DNA of 53,873 nt from an uncultured Faecalibacterium sp. GTDB lineage: Bacteria > Bacillota > Clostridia > Oscillospirales > Ruminococcaceae. The notes beneath the pieces are model-generated. The model was given only the letters and a program-made list of their open reading frames with translations, was not told the origin of the DNA and did no database searches. Positions 1-9,225 of this stretch are shown one piece after another (positions within the stretch are counted from its first letter, which is position 1; each line of letters opens with the position of its first letter). The stretch lies in the NCBI GenBank assembly GCA_944386015.1, contig CALWZK010000009.1, positions 1 through 53,873 of the forward strand. The letters run 5' to 3'. The translations under genes were made by a program, and so were the position numbers.

Positions 1-2
1 TG

Positions 3-407
3 GAGCACTACGCCAAGATCATCAACATCGAGGCCCTGACCATGCTGGAGATGGCCCGCAAGGAGCTGCTGCCCGCCGTCAACAAGTACATGGGCGACCT
101 GGCTGCCACCATCAACGCCAAGCACGCTGTCAGCGAGAAGATCAGCGCCCGCGCCGAGACTTCCCTGCTGGAGCGCCTGTCCACCGATGCTGACCGGATG
201 TCCGACGCCATCGACCACCTGGCTTCTGCCGAGCGGACCGCCCAGGCCATCACCGACATGACCGAGAAGGCCAACGCCTTCCACGACACCGTGCTGCCCG
301 CCATGCACGAGCTGCGGTCCGCTGCCGACGATGCCGAGACCATCTGCGGCGACAAGTACTGGCCTCTGCCCAGCTACAGCAAGATGCTGTACTACGTGGA
401 GCGCTGA
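3..407 (+). CDS. Glutamine synthetase type III, C-terminal part (truncated by window edge)
   Basis: This is the 3' end of a glutamine synthetase III gene; the reading frame is open to the left edge of the window, so about 134 residues are visible. GSIII makes glutamine from glutamate, ammonia and ATP in the cytoplasm and is a dodecamer of subunits of about 700 residues. The visible part is the helical C-terminal region, and the last residues (YWPLPSY near the end) match the conserved GSIII tail (YWP(F/L)P.Y). A second, unrelated-length glutamine synthetase (GSI) follows 260 bases downstream on the same strand, so the organism carries both types side by side. Catalytic residues lie outside the window. 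Confidence 0.85.
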   Translation, partial: EHYAKIINIEALTMLEMARKELLPAVNKYMGDLAATINAKHAVSEKISARAETSLLERLSTDADRMSDAIDHLASAERTAQAITDMTEKANAFHDTVLPAMHELRSAADDAETICGDKYWPLPSYSKMLYYVER

Positions 408-518
408 GCGCCAGCTTTCCCGTGTCCGGCCCCTTCTCCCAGCCCGCTGCGGCGCCGGGATAAGTGCCTGTAAGATGTACAGCGCTGCGCCTTCTTTTCC
501 CCGGCAGGCCGGGCACAC

Positions 519-548
519 TTGAAAACGCCATTTCCCTTTTCCTATTTT
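519..548 (+). promoter_or_regulatory. Possible glnA promoter
   Basis: TTGAAA at 519-524 and TATTTT at 543-548 are 18 bases apart and precede GSI glnA. If used, transcription would start just at the foot of the terminator-like hairpin at 556-611. The -10 match is weak. Confidence 0.35.
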
Positions 549-555
549 TACACCG

Positions 556-611
556 GCCTGAAGACCTGCTTTTCTGCCCTTGCCGGGCGGGGGCAGGCCT
601 TCAGGCTTTTT
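556..611 (+). terminator. Terminator-like hairpin in the glnA leader
   Basis: Bases 556-569 pair with 593-606 (14 positions, one A-C mismatch), with a smaller nested stem in the loop, followed by TTTTT at 607-611. It ends 56 bases before the glnA start codon. It could be the terminator of the GSIII gene or an attenuator in the glnA leader. Because glnA is followed by an ANTAR protein, a family that works by preventing such terminators from forming, the second reading is attractive. I could not find the paired hexaloop hairpins typical of ANTAR targets. Confidence 0.6.
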
Positions 612-667
612 GGGGCCCGGGGCCCCTCGGAATATCATTCCGTCTACCATTCGTTGGGAGGTTTGCT

Positions 668-1993
668 ATGAACTACACGACGCGGCAGGATGTCCTGGAC
701 TTTGTCGAGGACAACAATGTCAAATTTGTCCGCTTTGCCTTTACCGATATCTTTGGCACCCAGAAAAACATCGCCGTCCTGGCCAGCGATCTGCCCAAGG
801 CCCTGGACGAAGGGGTCTGCTTTGACGGCAGCGCGGTGCCCGGGCTCATGCATGTGGAGGAGAGCGACCTGGTGCTCCGGCCCGACCTGGCCACCATCAC
901 CATCCTTCCCTGGCGGCCCACCGAGGGCCGGGTGATGCAGTTCTTCTGCGACATCGAGCGGCCCGACGGCCAGCCCTTCGGGGGCAACTGCCGCGGCTTT
1001 TTGCGGCAGATCTCCCAGCAGTTCAAGCGGATGGGCCTGGTCTGCAACGTGGGGGCCGAGTGCGAGTTCTACCTGTTCGAGACCGATGACCGGGGCCAGC
1101 CGGTGCGTGTGCCCATCGACCGGGGCGGCTACTTTGACGTCTACCCCATGGACGCCGCCGAAAACCTGCGGCGTGACATCTGCCTGACCATGGAGCAGAT
1201 GGGCCTGGCCCCCCAGCACAGCCACCACGAGAGCGGCCACGGCCAGAACGAGATCGACTTCCACCACGCCACCCCCCTCAAGACCGCCGACAACGTGATG
1301 ATGTTCAAGCAGATCACCCGGGCGGTGGCGGGCCGCAGCGGCATCCACGCCAGCTTCCTGCCCAAGCCCATGGCGGGCCAGGCAGGCAGCGGCCTCCACG
1401 TCAATCTGTCCCTGTATATGGACCGCAAGAACCTGTTTGAGGGGGACATCGCCCCCGACAGCGTGGCGGGCAGCTTTATGGCGGGCATCCTGGCCCACAG
1501 CCGGGAGTTCACCGCCTTCACCAACCCCCTGCCCAACAGCTACCTGCGGTTCGGCTGCGACGAGGCCCCCCGCTATGTGAGCTGGAGCCGCCAGAACCGC
1601 AGCCAGCTGGTGCGGATTCCCGCCGTCCACGGGGACAACTGCCGGATGGAGCTGCGGAGCCCCGACCCGGCCTGCAACCCCTACCTGGCCTTCGGCCTGG
1701 TGCTGGCGGCAGGCATGGACGGCATCAAGAAGCGGATGACCCTGTGCCCCCCGGTGAACCAGAACCTCTTTGAGCTGACCCCCGAACAGGCTGCAGCCCA
1801 GGGCCTGGAGATGCTGCCCTCTACTCTGGAGGAGGCGGTGGAAGTCGCCCGCCAGAGCGCGTTCCTGGCCGAATACCTGCCCCAGGGCCTGGCCGACCGG
1901 TACTTCACCGAACAGCTGCGGCGGTGCGCCGAGCTGCGGGACGCCGCCGACCCTGCGGAATTTGAGCGGGCCCGGTATTTTTGTTCCATCTGA
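668..1993 (+). CDS. glnA: Glutamine synthetase type I
   Basis: This 441-residue protein is a complete GSI, which condenses glutamate and ammonia to glutamine with ATP as a cytoplasmic dodecamer. The N-terminal beta-grasp part carries the usual FTDIFGT motif near residue 35, the catalytic domain has the CEFYLF motif near residue 136, the HHE..GQNEIDF segment near 193 and the ATP-binding GSGLHVN segment near 240. The length matches the GSI-alpha form (about 440), and no adenylylation-loop tyrosine signature is evident. The ATG at 668 has GGAGG seven bases upstream; the longer in-frame extension upstream overlaps the leader hairpin and is not credible. The ANTAR gene starts 36 bases downstream, so the two are probably co-transcribed. 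Confidence 0.95.
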   Translation: MNYTTRQDVLDFVEDNNVKFVRFAFTDIFGTQKNIAVLASDLPKALDEGVCFDGSAVPGLMHVEESDLVLRPDLATITILPWRPTEGRVMQFFCDIERPDGQPFGGNCRGFLRQISQQFKRMGLVCNVGAECEFYLFETDDRGQPVRVPIDRGGYFDVYPMDAAENLRRDICLTMEQMGLAPQHSHHESGHGQNEIDFHHATPLKTADNVMMFKQITRAVAGRSGIHASFLPKPMAGQAGSGLHVNLSLYMDRKNLFEGDIAPDSVAGSFMAGILAHSREFTAFTNPLPNSYLRFGCDEAPRYVSWSRQNRSQLVRIPAVHGDNCRMELRSPDPACNPYLAFGLVLAAGMDGIKKRMTLCPPVNQNLFELTPEQAAAQGLEMLPSTLEEAVEVARQSAFLAEYLPQGLADRYFTEQLRRCAELRDAADPAEFERARYFCSI

Positions 1994-2029
1994 CCCGGGC
2001 ACCGCTCCCATGAAAGAGAGGAGGGTATC

Positions 2030-2617
2030 ATGGGACGTGCGATGATTGTCAGCGCCGGGGCCAACTCCAACGAATATCTGTCCGCCCGTCTGAACGAGCT
2101 GGGCTATGCCCGGCCCGTCATCGTCCCCAGCGGCACCGAAGCCCGGCGCCGGATGCTGGAGGCGGATTTTGAGCTGATCATTGTCAATGCACCGCTGCCG
2201 GACGAATTCGGCCACGAGCTGTGCGCCGCCGCTGTGGAGCAGACCGATGCAGGTGTGATCCTGCTGGCCAAGGCCGCCGCCTGCGACTCCCTGATGGGCC
2301 CCATGAACGCCCAGGGGGTGCTGGTGGTGAGCAAGCCCTTTTCGGGGGCGCTGTTTCTCCAGTCTGTCCACATGGCGGCGGCCAGCAACCACCGTCTCCA
2401 GCGGCTGCGGGCCGAGAATGACCGCATCCAGGCCAAGCTTGCCCAGGTGCGGCTGGTGAGCCGGGCCAAGTGCCTGCTGATCGCCTGCAAGGGGCTTACC
2501 GAGGCCGAAGCCCACCGCACCATCGAGAAAGAGGCCATGGATTCCCGCCGGGACCGGGGAGAAGTTGCCCAGGAGATCATAGATACACTTGATTCTGATG
2601 CCGGTGATGGTGTATAA
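2030..2617 (+). CDS. ANTAR-domain response regulator
   Basis: The 195-residue protein has a receiver-like N-terminal domain (about 1-125) that lacks a convincing DD...D...K phosphorylation set: the expected acidic pocket is replaced by VSAGANS and IIVNAPL. A coiled coil (about 120-145) leads to a C-terminal three-helix ANTAR domain (about 145-190) with the conserved AKCLLIACKGLTEAEAHRTIEKEAMD pattern, written here in part. ANTAR domains bind RNA hairpins and block intrinsic terminators. The gene follows glnA by 36 bases with an AGGAGG site, and nitrogen-related targets are usual for this family in clostridia. Inference: it controls glutamine synthetase expression, perhaps through the hairpin at 556-611, and may sense a ligand or partner rather than phosphate. 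Confidence 0.85.
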   Translation: MGRAMIVSAGANSNEYLSARLNELGYARPVIVPSGTEARRRMLEADFELIIVNAPLPDEFGHELCAAAVEQTDAGVILLAKAAACDSLMGPMNAQGVLVVSKPFSGALFLQSVHMAAASNHRLQRLRAENDRIQAKLAQVRLVSRAKCLLIACKGLTEAEAHRTIEKEAMDSRRDRGEVAQEIIDTLDSDAGDGV

Positions 2618-2618
2618 T
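2589..2618 (+). promoter_or_regulatory. Predicted pyrG promoter
   Basis: TTGATT at 2589-2594 and a perfect TATAAT at 2613-2618, 18 bases apart, lie in the last codons of the ANTAR gene and just past its stop. They would drive pyrG with a leader of about 100 bases. Confidence 0.6.
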
Positions 2619-2641
2619 AGGAATTGTATGATTCTGTAACA

Positions 2642-2669
2642 AAGGTGCGCGGGGTTTCCCGCACACCTT
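2642..2669 (+). terminator. Hairpin between the ANTAR gene and pyrG
   Basis: A 12-position stem (2642-2653 with 2658-2669, one mismatch) with a GTTT loop is followed by a mixed T-rich run (CTGTGTTGTTT). It may end the glnA-ANTAR transcript, or act as an attenuator in the pyrG leader because the predicted pyrG promoter lies upstream of it. Confidence 0.5.
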
Positions 2670-2726
2670 CTGTGTTGTTTATGGATTTTCCGGCGTGGGC
2701 CGGAATCAGATGGAGGAACCGAAATT

Positions 2727-4391
2727 ATGGCGACGAAATACATCTTCGTGACCGGCGGCGTGGTCTCCGGCCTGGGCAAGGGGATCACTGCTGCTTCCCT
2801 GGGCCGCCTGCTCAAGTGCCGCGGCCTCAAGGTGGCCAGCCAGAAGCTGGACCCCTATGTGAACGTAGACCCCGGCACCATGAGCCCCCTGCAGCACGGT
2901 GAAGTGTTCGTCACCGACGACGGCACCGAGACCGACCTGGACCTGGGCCACTACGAGCGCTTCATCGACGAAAACCTGAACAAGTACTCCAACCTGACCA
3001 CCGGCAAGGTCTATTGGAATGTGCTGAACAAGGAGCGCCAGGGCGCCTACCTGGGCCAGACGGTGCAGATCATCCCCCACATCACCAACGAGATCAAGAG
3101 CTACATCTACAACCTGGCCTCCTCCACCGAGGCCGACGTGGTCATCACCGAGATCGGCGGCACCACCGGCGACATCGAGAGCCAGCCCTTCCTGGAGGCC
3201 ATCCGCCAGGTGGGCATCGAGCAGGGCCACGAGAACTGCTGCTACATCCACGTGGTGCTGGTGCCCTACATCTCCGGCTCCAACGAGTACAAGTCGAAAC
3301 CCGCCCAGCACTCGGTCAAGGAGCTGCAGGGCATGGGCATCAGCCCCGACATCATCATCCTGCGGGCCGACGGCAGCGTGGGCAGCGACATCCGCCGCAA
3401 GATCAGCACCTTCTGCAACGTCAAGCCCGAGTGTGTCATTGAGAACCTGACCATGCCCAGCCTGTACCAGTGCCCCCTGATGCTCCACTCCAACGGCCTG
3501 GACGACGTGGTGGTGGAAAAGCTGAACCTGGATGTTCCCGCCGCCGACCTGACCGAGTGGAAGAACGTGGTGTCCCGGATCGCATCCCGGTCCCGCACCT
3601 GCACCATCGCCCTGGTGGGCAAGTACGTCAAGCTGCACGACGCCTACCTGTCGGTGATGGAGAGCCTGTACCACGCCGGCTTTGAGAACGACAGCCAGGT
3701 GGAGATCAAGTGGGTGGACAGCGAAGAGCTGCGCACCGACGAGGACTGCGCCGCCGCCTTCTCGGATGTGGACGGCATCATCGTGCCCGGCGGCTTTGGC
3801 GACCGGGGCATCGAGGGCATGGTGGCCGCTGCCCGCTACGCCCGTGAGCACAACGTGCCCTACTTCGGCATCTGCCTGGGCATGCAGATCATGGTGATCG
3901 AGTTCGCCCGCGGCGTGCTGGGTTATCCCGACGCCAACTCCAGCGAGTTCACCCCCGAGGGCGCCCACAACGTCATCGACCTGATGGCCGACCAGCAGGG
4001 CAACATCCCCAAGGGCGGCACCATGCGTCTGGGCAAGTACCCCTGCAAGGTGAAGCCGGGCACCAAGATGGCCGAGTGCTACGGTGAGGACCTGATCTGG
4101 GAGCGTCACCGCCACCGCTACGAGTTCAACAATGCTTTCCGTGAGGAGATGGAGGCCGCCGGCCTGGTAATCTCCGGCACCAGCCCCGACGGGCGTCTGG
4201 TGGAGACGGTGGAGCTGCCGGGCCGTCCCTTCCACCTGGGTGCCCAGTTCCACCCCGAGTTCAAGAGCCGTCCCAACCGTGCTCACCCCCTGTTCAAGGC
4301 CTTCATTGCCGCCAGCCTGTCCAACCGGTGCACCGCCGGCCGCAGCAGCATGGACCCCTATATGTCCGCCGACAAGAAGGTCAACCGCTAA
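2727..4391 (+). CDS. pyrG: CTP synthase
   Basis: This 554-residue protein converts UTP to CTP using ATP and glutamine in pyrimidine synthesis. The N-terminal synthetase domain (about 1-265) opens with [16 protein letters not shown], the nucleotide-binding loop, and contains the [11 protein letters not shown] segment near residue 147. The C-terminal class I glutamine amidotransferase domain (about 290-535) has the catalytic cysteine in GICLGMQ near residue 387 and the FHPEF triad segment near 512. It is slightly longer than the usual 535 residues because of a polar C-terminal tail. It is probably its own transcription unit, with a promoter and hairpin upstream and a terminator downstream. Confidence 0.97.
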   Translation: MATKYIFVTGGVVSGLGKGITAASLGRLLKCRGLKVASQKLDPYVNVDPGTMSPLQHGEVFVTDDGTETDLDLGHYERFIDENLNKYSNLTTGKVYWNVLNKERQGAYLGQTVQIIPHITNEIKSYIYNLASSTEADVVITEIGGTTGDIESQPFLEAIRQVGIEQGHENCCYIHVVLVPYISGSNEYKSKPAQHSVKELQGMGISPDIIILRADGSVGSDIRRKISTFCNVKPECVIENLTMPSLYQCPLMLHSNGLDDVVVEKLNLDVPAADLTEWKNVVSRIASRSRTCTIALVGKYVKLHDAYLSVMESLYHAGFENDSQVEIKWVDSEELRTDEDCAAAFSDVDGIIVPGGFGDRGIEGMVAAARYAREHNVPYFGICLGMQIMVIEFARGVLGYPDANSSEFTPEGAHNVIDLMADQQGNIPKGGTMRLGKYPCKVKPGTKMAECYGEDLIWERHRHRYEFNNAFREEMEAAGLVISGTSPDGRLVETVELPGRPFHLGAQFHPEFKSRPNRAHPLFKAFIAASLSNRCTAGRSSMDPYMSADKKVNR

Positions 4392-4409
4392 ACCGTAAAT
4401 CCTTTCAGT

Positions 4410-4436
4410 CCTCCGCAGCCCTGCGGGGGGCTTTTT
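4410..4436 (+). terminator. pyrG terminator
   Basis: An eight-pair stem (4410-4417 with 4422-4429, two G-T pairs) is followed by a GCTTTTTGTTT run, 18 bases after the pyrG stop. Confidence 0.75.
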
Positions 4437-4490
4437 GTTTGCCCTTTGATGGGGTCCTCTGAGGTTGGATGAGCTTTCTTTTTGATTTAT

Positions 4491-4753
4491 GATTTATCAT
4501 CTATACCCACCCTCCACCCTTTTATCGGTTCCCCCGCGGCTGCGCCGCCGCCCCCATACGGGGGCTCTGGGCCTCTAACTGCTCCTTCTTCTTTTGGGTT
4601 TGCCGAAATTTTCAGGCGCAGGGCTTTGCGGCTGCTGCGCAGCCTGCAATTAGAAGGAGCCGTCTGTGGCTCATTCCCCCCGAAGGGGGGATGCCGCGCA
4701 GCGGCAGGGGGGACTCCGTTAAAAGGGCGGTGGGCGGGTTTAGATCATAAATC
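4491..4753. repeat. MITE-like element with 38-bp terminal inverted repeats, copy 1
   Basis: The ends 4491-4528 and 4716-4753 are inverted copies of each other over 38 bases with about seven mismatches; both carry a CTAAACCC/CTATACCC block and a CCCTTTTA block. The 263-bp unit holds no gene. Its interior shares pieces with element 2 at 8346-8717, including a segment around a GCGCAGCCTGCAATTAGAAG core that lies in the opposite orientation there. No clear target-site duplication is visible. It fits a non-autonomous, transposase-less element or a related structured repeat; no transposase that could move it is in the window. Confidence 0.6.
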
Positions 4754-4862
4754 AAAAGAGTAGCAGTTTTATAACCCCCGCAAGCTCTGTGACTGAAGGA
4801 GCAGTCTGTGCACAGAGCCCCACCGGGGCGGGCCCGCAGGCCGGGGGCAAGCACACCGAAGT

Positions 4863-5036
4863 GCTGCCTGCGGCAGATGCAGCGAGGTGTGCTTGGCTGC
4901 GGAGCCGAGCCGCTGCCTGCGGCAGAAAAAGGCGAGGCGGAGCAGGGGCAGCCGTCCAAATATGCAAGCGGACTGCGATCCGCGCCACATATTTGGGCAA
5001 CGGCAACCCGGAGCAGCGCTCCGTTTTTTGCAAGCG
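4863..5036 (+). repeat. 174-bp perfect inverted repeat, left copy
   Basis: These 174 bases are identical to the reverse complement of 8061-8234; weaker similarity continues on the right to about 5098. The repeat is a chain of short palindromes: a GCTGCCTGCGGCAG module occurring twice, and a CCAAATATG...CATATTTGG stem. It sits upstream of the eno promoter. Open frames in it are by-products of its GC-rich repeats and look nothing like coding sequence. Confidence 0.85.
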
Positions 5037-5134
5037 CCCGCTGCGGCGCGCCGCAAAAATCGGCTAAGCGCAAGAGGACAATGCCCGCCGCCTCAGGCGG
5101 CTCGTTAAAATATACACATTCTGCGTTTTCGGTC

Positions 5135-5163
5135 TTGTACCTTGGGCCCGGGTGTGGTAGAAT
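5135..5163 (+). promoter_or_regulatory. Predicted eno promoter
   Basis: TTGTAC at 5135-5140 and TAGAAT at 5158-5163 are separated by 17 bases and give an mRNA leader of about 115 bases before the eno start. Confidence 0.5.
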
Positions 5164-5263
5164 AAAGGTAATCAGGCGCGCATTACGGCGGGGCATGGTC
5201 TGTTTGGCTCCTGCCCCCCCGGAAGGGCGCCGGCATTGCGCCGGGCTCTGCGCAGGATAATGA

Positions 5264-6586
<1,323 letters not shown>

Positions 6587-6609
6587 TCGGGAATATCCCC
6601 AGAACCTTC

Positions 6610-6648
6610 GGGGCAGTACAGTTTTCGGGCTGTGCTGCCCCTTTTGTT
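6610..6648 (+). terminator. eno terminator
   Basis: A 12-pair stem (6610-6621 with 6630-6641, one G-T pair) is followed by TTTTGTT. Confidence 0.85.
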
Positions 6649-6665
6649 ATGCCCAAACAGCGCAA

Positions 6666-6701
6666 AAAAGCGCCGCACCCCTTGAGAGGTGCGGCGCTTT
6701 T
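6666..6701 (-). terminator. Terminator of the lectin gene
   Basis: A 14-pair stem built on AAAAGCGCCGCACC and its complement is flanked by A and T runs, so it works in both directions. It ends the lectin transcript on the minus strand and backs up the eno terminator on the plus strand. Confidence 0.8.
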
Positions 6702-6715
6702 GTTCGGTTCAGCTC

Positions 6716-7714
6716 TTACTTTTTGCGGGAGCGGCGCTTGGAAGCCGTTGCGGCGGCCGGTGCAGCGGTGGTCTCAGCGGCTGCGGCCTTCTTGGCCCGG
6801 GTGGTCCGCTTCTTGGGTGCGGGCTTTTCCTCGGCAGCAGGTGCGGCCTCAGCAGCGGCGGGGGCCTCTGCCTTTTCCTCGGCGGCCTTGGTCTTTCTGG
6901 TGCGGCAGGCGCGCTTCTTGGGCTCGGCCTTCTCCTCCACGGGAGCGGCCTCAACAGCGGGCTCAGCCTTCTCCTCTGCGGGTGCGGCCTCGGCAGCGGG
7001 CTCGGCCTTCACCTCTGCGGGTGCGGCCTCGGCAGCAGGCTCGGCCTTCACCTCGACAGGAGCAGCCTCAGCAGCAGGCTCAGCCTTCTCCTCTGCGGGA
7101 GCGGCCTCGGCAGCGGGCTCGGCCTTCACCTCTGCGGGTGCAGCCTCGGCGGCGGGCTCGGCCTTCACCTCTGCGGGAGCGGCCTCAGCGGCGGGCTCAG
7201 CCTTCTCCTCTACGGGTGCGGCTTCCTCAGCGGGTGCAGCCTCCTCGGGGGCCTTCTTGTCCTTGACGGCCCGGATGGTCCACAGCTGGTCGCCGCCCTG
7301 GGTCTCCTGCCAGATCTGCAGGATGGCGCCCACAGGGCTGCCCATGCCCACGGTGTCCACGCACTTGCCGCTGGCCCAGGGGCTGACGATCCGGACGGTG
7401 CCGTCGTTGCCGGCCACCAGGGTCCACATCTGGCTGCTGCCCAGCACATCATCCCACAGGTGGAGCCAGGTGCCGTTGTCGGTGCCGGCCATCATCAGGT
7501 CGATCACCTTGCCGTTGGCCCGGCAGTGGATGCGGTAGCTGTTCTCACCCACCCGGTCAAAGGACCACTCCTGTTCCGGCTTGTGCTCATACTTGCCCAG
7601 GCGCAGCTGGGCGCCCTCAGCCTTGTCCGCATACTCGATCACGTTGCCAGTCACAGCAGATGCGATGGTATAGTAACGGCCCGGCTCGATCAGGGTCTGT
7701 TCCACAGTTCTCAT
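6716..7714 (-). CDS. Ricin-type beta-trefoil lectin with histone-H1-like repeat tail
   Basis: The 332-residue protein has two unlike halves. Residues 1 to about 145 form a ricin B-type beta-trefoil with three QxW motifs (QEW, QMW, QLW), one per subdomain, as expected for a sugar-binding module. From about 150 a proline-alanine-glutamate-lysine region repeats a 13-residue unit (EAAPAEVKAEPAA and variants) seven to eight times. The last 70 residues are rich in lysine and arginine (KKRACRTRK, KKRTTRAKK, SKRRSRKK) like histone H1 or AlgP-type tails. There is no signal peptide or membrane segment, so it should be cytoplasmic, which is odd for a ricin-type lectin. Possible roles are nucleic-acid or surface-polymer binding; function is unknown. 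It stands alone, convergent with eno. Confidence 0.8.
   Translation of the reverse strand: MRTVEQTLIEPGRYYTIASAVTGNVIEYADKAEGAQLRLGKYEHKPEQEWSFDRVGENSYRIHCRANGKVIDLMMAGTDNGTWLHLWDDVLGSSQMWTLVAGNDGTVRIVSPWASGKCVDTVGMGSPVGAILQIWQETQGGDQLWTIRAVKDKKAPEEAAPAEEAAPVEEKAEPAAEAAPAEVKAEPAAEAAPAEVKAEPAAEAAPAEEKAEPAAEAAPVEVKAEPAAEAAPAEVKAEPAAEAAPAEEKAEPAVEAAPVEEKAEPKKRACRTRKTKAAEEKAEAPAAAEAAPAAEEKPAPKKRTTRAKKAAAAETTAAPAAATASKRRSRKK
6948..7220 (-). repeat. Coding tandem repeat, seven 39-bp units
   Basis: Seven full 39-bp units begin at 6948, 6987, 7026, 7065, 7104, 7143 and 7182, with partial units beside them. They encode the 13-residue repeats of the lectin tail. Units differ only at a few third positions and by E/V swaps, so the array is likely to change copy number. 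Confidence 0.9.
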
Positions 7715-8060
7715 GGTCTTATCCCTCCATGTTTCAGATTCATACCAAAACGTACCCCCGGGGGTACGGCTTTCCCCTATTTTTGTAAATTATACCACCT
7801 GTCGTTATTTATCACAAGTGCAGCCGGGGCCTTTTGGCGTGTTGCACAAAAGCGTTCATGCATACATCAGGCTTTTTAGGTTTTTAGTATGGTAAAGTGT
7901 CCGCATTGTATAGACAGAGCCTTTTTTGCATTCCACCGCCGAAAAGGCCGCAGCTTGTTTGGAACAGTATACTCCATTTGAACAAGTTTGTCGAGGTCGC
8001 CTGAGGCGACAGGCATTGTCCTCTTGCGCTTAGCCGATTTTTGCGGCGCGGGCCAGCGCC

Positions 8061-8234
8061 CGCTTGCAAAAAACGGAGCGCTGCTCCGGGTTGCCGTTGC
8101 CCAAATATGTGGCGCGGATCGCAGTCCGCTTGCATATTTGGACGGCTGCCCCTGCTCCGCCTCGCCTTTTTCTGCCGCAGGCAGCGGCTCGGCTCCGCAG
8201 CCAAGCACACCTCGCTGCATCTGCCGCAGGCAGC
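8061..8234 (-). repeat. 174-bp perfect inverted repeat, right copy
   Basis: It is the exact reverse complement of 4863-5036, with weaker similarity continuing to about 8001. Together the two copies bracket eno and the lectin gene, with about 3.0 kb between them. Confidence 0.85.
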
Positions 8235-8345
8235 GCTCGGCTCAGCTGCCCCCATGGCTGCGCCATCGCCCCGGAGGGGCTCTGTGCCTCTAGCTGCTCC
8301 GTTATTTGTTGGGTTGGGGTGGCTTGGGGTGTACTGATTTTTTTA

Positions 8346-8717
8346 AAATCTAAACCCACCCTCCACCCTTTTATCGGTGTCCCCCCTGCCGCTGCGCGAC
8401 AGTCCTCTTGCGCTTAGCCGGTTTTTGCGGCGCGCCGCGGCGGGCGCTTGCAAAAATCGGAGCGCTGCGCCAGCTTCGCCTCGCTGTTTCTGCCGCAGGC
8501 AGCGCTCGGCTCAGCTGCCCCCCTTCGGGGGGAATATGCCTTTTAACTGCTCCTTCTAATTGCAGGCTGCGCAGCCGCCGCAAAGCGTCGGCCTGAAAGC
8601 TGCGGTAGCGCTGCCGGATGAGGGAGAAGCTACAGGCAAGTGAGCCCCCACAAGGGGGCGCGGCCGCAGGCCGCAGGGGGCACCGCTATGGGCGGTGGGC
8701 GGGTTTAGATCATAATT
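8346..8717. repeat. MITE-like element, copy 2, with nested palindromic modules
   Basis: The left end (8346-8377) and right end (8683-8717) match the terminal inverted repeats of 4491-4753, including CCCACCCTCCACCCTTTTAT on the left and GGCGGTGGGCGGGTTTAGAT on the right. The interior is longer (372 bp in all) because it carries, around 8398-8520, a minus-strand copy of the TGCCTGCGGCAG and CGCAAAAA...CGGCTAAGCGC modules seen in the inverted repeats. Confidence 0.55.
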
Positions 8718-8768
8718 AAAAAAACAGCCAACCCAAAACGGCGGGGAGACACATTAAAAGGGCGGCGG

Positions 8769-9005
8769 GCTGCGCAGCTGAGGCGCTGCCTGCGGCAGAA
8801 ACAGCCGAAGCGGAGCAGGGGCAAACACAGCGACCGCGTCCTGCGGACGAAACAGGGAGCTGTGTTTGGCGCAGCGCTCCGGTTTTCGCAAGCGGGCACC
8901 GCCCCGCGCCGCGAAAATCGGCCAAGCGCAAGAGGAACGCGGTCTGCTTTTTGCAAGCGGGCTGCGACCCGCGCTGCATATTTGGCTAACGGCAACCCGG
9001 AGGGT
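8769..9005 (+). repeat. Mosaic palindromic repeat with 55-bp shared module
   Basis: This stretch contains the GCTGCCTGCGGCAGAAAC module, a 55-bp module at 8822-8876 that is identical to 17675-17729, the GCGCTCCGGTTTT...CCGCGAAAATCGGCCAAGCGC stem and a CATATTTGGCTAACGGCAAC end. Order and content differ from the other copies, so the family is modular. Confidence 0.7.
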
Positions 9006-9135
9006 AAAGATCTAAATAAAAAACACACACCAAATCCCACCCTGGGGCCCGGAAGAATCCATTCAAAAGACATCCCCAGCCTCCGGCCTGGAGAGGCCTT
9101 GTTTGAAAAAGTCCTACTTTTCCTGCAAAAAACCG

Positions 9136-9164
9136 TTGACAGCCCACGGTTAGCCATGTATAAT
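9136..9164 (+). promoter_or_regulatory. Zinc operon promoter
   Basis: TTGACA at 9136-9141 and TATAAT at 9159-9164 are a perfect consensus pair with a 17-base spacer, about 60 bases before the first gene. A zinc-responsive repressor site would be expected here, but I see no convincing Zur or AdcR palindrome. Confidence 0.85.
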
Positions 9165-9225
9165 CATTTCGCAAACAAGTTGCAAATTCAGAACAGGGGT
9201 TTATTTCCCTGCCCCGGAGGTTATC

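Larger units (their letters stand above)
7715..9225. other. 1.5-kb gene-free repeat field
   Basis: No credible gene lies here. 7715-7985 is the 5' region of the lectin gene and has no repeat I can recognise. 8001-8717 holds the right 174-bp inverted repeat and MITE-like element 2. 8750-9005 holds another mosaic of the same palindromic modules. 9010-9225 is the zinc operon promoter region. Open frames in it have repeat-derived low-complexity translations and no family resemblance. Confidence 0.7.

Noticed and set aside
408-667. ANTAR target with two hexaloop hairpins before glnA
   Set aside because: I looked for a pair of stems with A1/G4 hexaloops and found only a pentaloop or seven-base loop stem at about 472-486 and the large terminator; the canonical motif is not present.
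644-2830. A 728-codon open frame on the minus strand opposite glnA and the ANTAR gene
   Set aside because: It is the antisense of GC-rich plus-strand codons, has no family motifs and covers two clear genes. Similar long antisense frames at 2706-4286 (opposite pyrG) and 24719-27316 (opposite polA) were rejected for the same reason.
4789-5260. Overlapping open frames of 60-150 codons in the repeat field, with twins at 7876-8359
   Set aside because: They translate palindromic repeats, occur on both strands and in all frames, and contain no plausible domains.
9165-9225. Zur or AdcR operator before the zinc operon
   Set aside because: The GCAAACAAGTTGC stretch has weak GCAA/TTGC symmetry but does not match known zinc repressor sites well enough to call.
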